Below are positions 63,190 to 64,000 of a DNA stretch of 64,000 nucleotides, piece by piece (positions within the stretch are counted from its first letter, which is position 1; every line of letters begins with the position of its first letter). The position numbers were made by a program, and so were the translations under genes. The notes under the pieces are model-generated. The model had not been told where the DNA came from. It did no database searches and saw only the letters and a list, made by a program, of their open reading frames with translations. Origin of the DNA: Candidatus Aminicenantota bacterium. GTDB taxonomy: Bacteria > Acidobacteriota > Aminicenantia > Aminicenantales > Saccharicenantaceae. The DNA lies in NCBI GenBank assembly GCA_014360015.1, contig JACIYJ010000002.1, positions 310,001 through 374,000 of the forward strand, written 5' to 3'.

Positions 63190-64000
63190 ATGAAAATCCT
63201 TCAGGTGTTGACTTCTTATGAACCGGCTTGGGCAGTTGGTGGCTCAATAACGGCTACCAGCAATCTCTGCCGGGCCCTGGCCAAAAAGGGTTTAGAAGTA
63301 ACAGTTTATACCACCAATGCTGATGGAACCGGAGGCAAGGTGCCAGTTCCGGTTGGAAAACCGATAGATTTAGGCGGAGTGGAGGTCTGGTATTTTCCCT
63401 ATGAGCTTGGTGGGCGCCGGGCCTTTTATTCTCGCTCTCTGCTTAAAAAACTCAGAGAAAATGTCAGGAACTTCGACCTTATTCAGGCGGCAGGAATCTG
63501 GCAGTGGATCTGTGTGGAAGCTGCAAAAATTGTCAGAGCTGAAAACCGGCCGCTGGTGATAACTCCCCATTCAAGCCTGATGAAATCTTCTTTCTATGAG
63601 ATTGGCTCCAAATGGATAAAAAGAAATTACTGGAAGTTTTTTGGTCAGAAAATTATTAACCGGGCCACGGCTGTTCAATTTTTATGTGAAGGAGAAAGAG
63701 AAGAATCTAGAGAATTTTGCCCATCAACTCCGAGCTTTATCGTCCCTAATGGAATTGAAGTAAATAAATATTCAAGGAACATAGAAAAAAGGCGAGCCCT
63801 GAGAAAAACCTTGAATCTGCCTGATTCAGCCCTGGTCCTGCTTTTCTTAGGTCGGGTTAACCCCAAAAAACAGATTGAACTGGTTATTAACAGCCTGCCC
63901 TCGCTGCTCAGATTGAGACCAGATGTTTATTTTATAATTTCAGGGCCAGTTGACGATTTTGATTATCTTAAAATGCTAAAAGACCTGGCCTCCAGGCTCA
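63190..64000 (+). CDS. glycosyltransferase family 4, partial
   Basis: The frame opens at 63190 and runs off the right edge; 270 residues are visible. The N-terminal domain begins MKILQVLTSYEPAWAVGGS, the GT-B start with a glycine-rich loop. The middle has PHSSLMKSSFYEIGSKWIKR and VPNGIEVNKYSRN. The second domain begins VLLFLGRVNPKKQIELVINS, characteristic of GT4. No clear ribosome site. It likely adds a sugar in the same envelope-lipid or glycan pathway as the two preceding genes. Confidence 0.85.
   Translation, partial: MKILQVLTSYEPAWAVGGSITATSNLCRALAKKGLEVTVYTTNADGTGGKVPVPVGKPIDLGGVEVWYFPYELGGRRAFYSRSLLKKLRENVRNFDLIQAAGIWQWICVEAAKIVRAENRPLVITPHSSLMKSSFYEIGSKWIKRNYWKFFGQKIINRATAVQFLCEGEREESREFCPSTPSFIVPNGIEVNKYSRNIEKRRALRKTLNLPDSALVLLFLGRVNPKKQIELVINSLPSLLRLRPDVYFIISGPVDDFDYLKMLKDLASRL

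Overview
The window looks like a piece of chromosome from an anaerobic, Gram-negative heterotroph. The evidence for a double membrane is several Omp85-type outer-membrane barrels plus many proteins with signal peptides. The evidence for anaerobic life is a pyruvate:ferredoxin oxidoreductase and several iron-sulfur proteins. The density of exported peptidases, glycoside hydrolases and VPS10/BNR-propeller proteins, with moderate GC content, resembles genomes of candidate phylum Aminicenantes (OP8). That placement is an inference from gene content only. Spacing is tight, most starts have a clear GGAGG-type ribosome site, and I see no phage, complete insertion sequence or CRISPR array.

Layout. 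1-4389 (minus): the 5' part of nifJ, then the replication/repair unit dnaX-ybaB-recR. 4508-6554: a DMT permease facing a Trp/Tyr-rich lipoprotein. 6676-12221: an amino-acid block in which tadA, tRNA-Ser(CGA), homoserine dehydrogenase, tRNA-Ser(GGA) and ornithine aminotransferase lie head-to-tail on the minus strand. Threonine synthase is divergent, and a D-cysteine desulfhydrase-like enzyme follows. 12535-22141: a Tat-signal sugar-isomerase-like protein, an outer-membrane barrel behind an apparently leaderless promoter, a redox group (rhodanese, a 46-residue CxxC peptide, a membrane polyferredoxin), a GH127-type arabinofuranosidase and an M3 peptidase. 22451-27893: a two-subunit amine/imino-acid dehydrogenase with fused iron-sulfur domains, and a GH20 hexosaminidase. 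28002-34430: two VPS10/BNR proteins, the first broken by frameshifts, with a DNA-alkylation-repair remnant and a DUF2892 protein beside it. 34492-37917: DUF4342, an NTF2-like protein, DUF2207 and PilZ.

38047-42114 is a three-gene plus-strand unit: a nucleoside-symporter-like MFS permease, a Gfo/Idh/MocA oxidoreductase and an exported TIM-barrel/DUF1080 fusion. It suggests oxidative 3-keto-type cleavage of glycosides. It meets a large minus-strand protein (42115-45180) that combines an HExxH domain, a TolB-like propeller and an outer-membrane barrel. 45339-53052 carries a radical-SAM protein, a TRAP-like permease with a tiny membrane peptide and an M14 deacylase, then two tandem exported C69 dipeptidases and a DUF6305 protein. 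53095-56589 (minus) has a helical unknown, a beta-lactamase-fold hydrolase, a CBM9-like protein and a prolyl-tRNA editing protein. 56685-60521 has an OYE-family flavoenzyme and two PLP aminotransferases. 60795-64000 starts an envelope-lipid/glycan operon: a flippase-like membrane protein, a nucleotidyltransferase-CDP-alcohol phosphotransferase fusion and a glycosyltransferase that runs off the end.

Together the genes describe scavenging of peptides and complex sugars in the periplasm or at the surface, with uptake and fermentation through amino-acid and keto-acid metabolism. The least explained parts are the CxxC-peptide/polyferredoxin/rhodanese group, the keto-glycoside unit, the protease-propeller-barrel protein and the lipid-head-group fusion.
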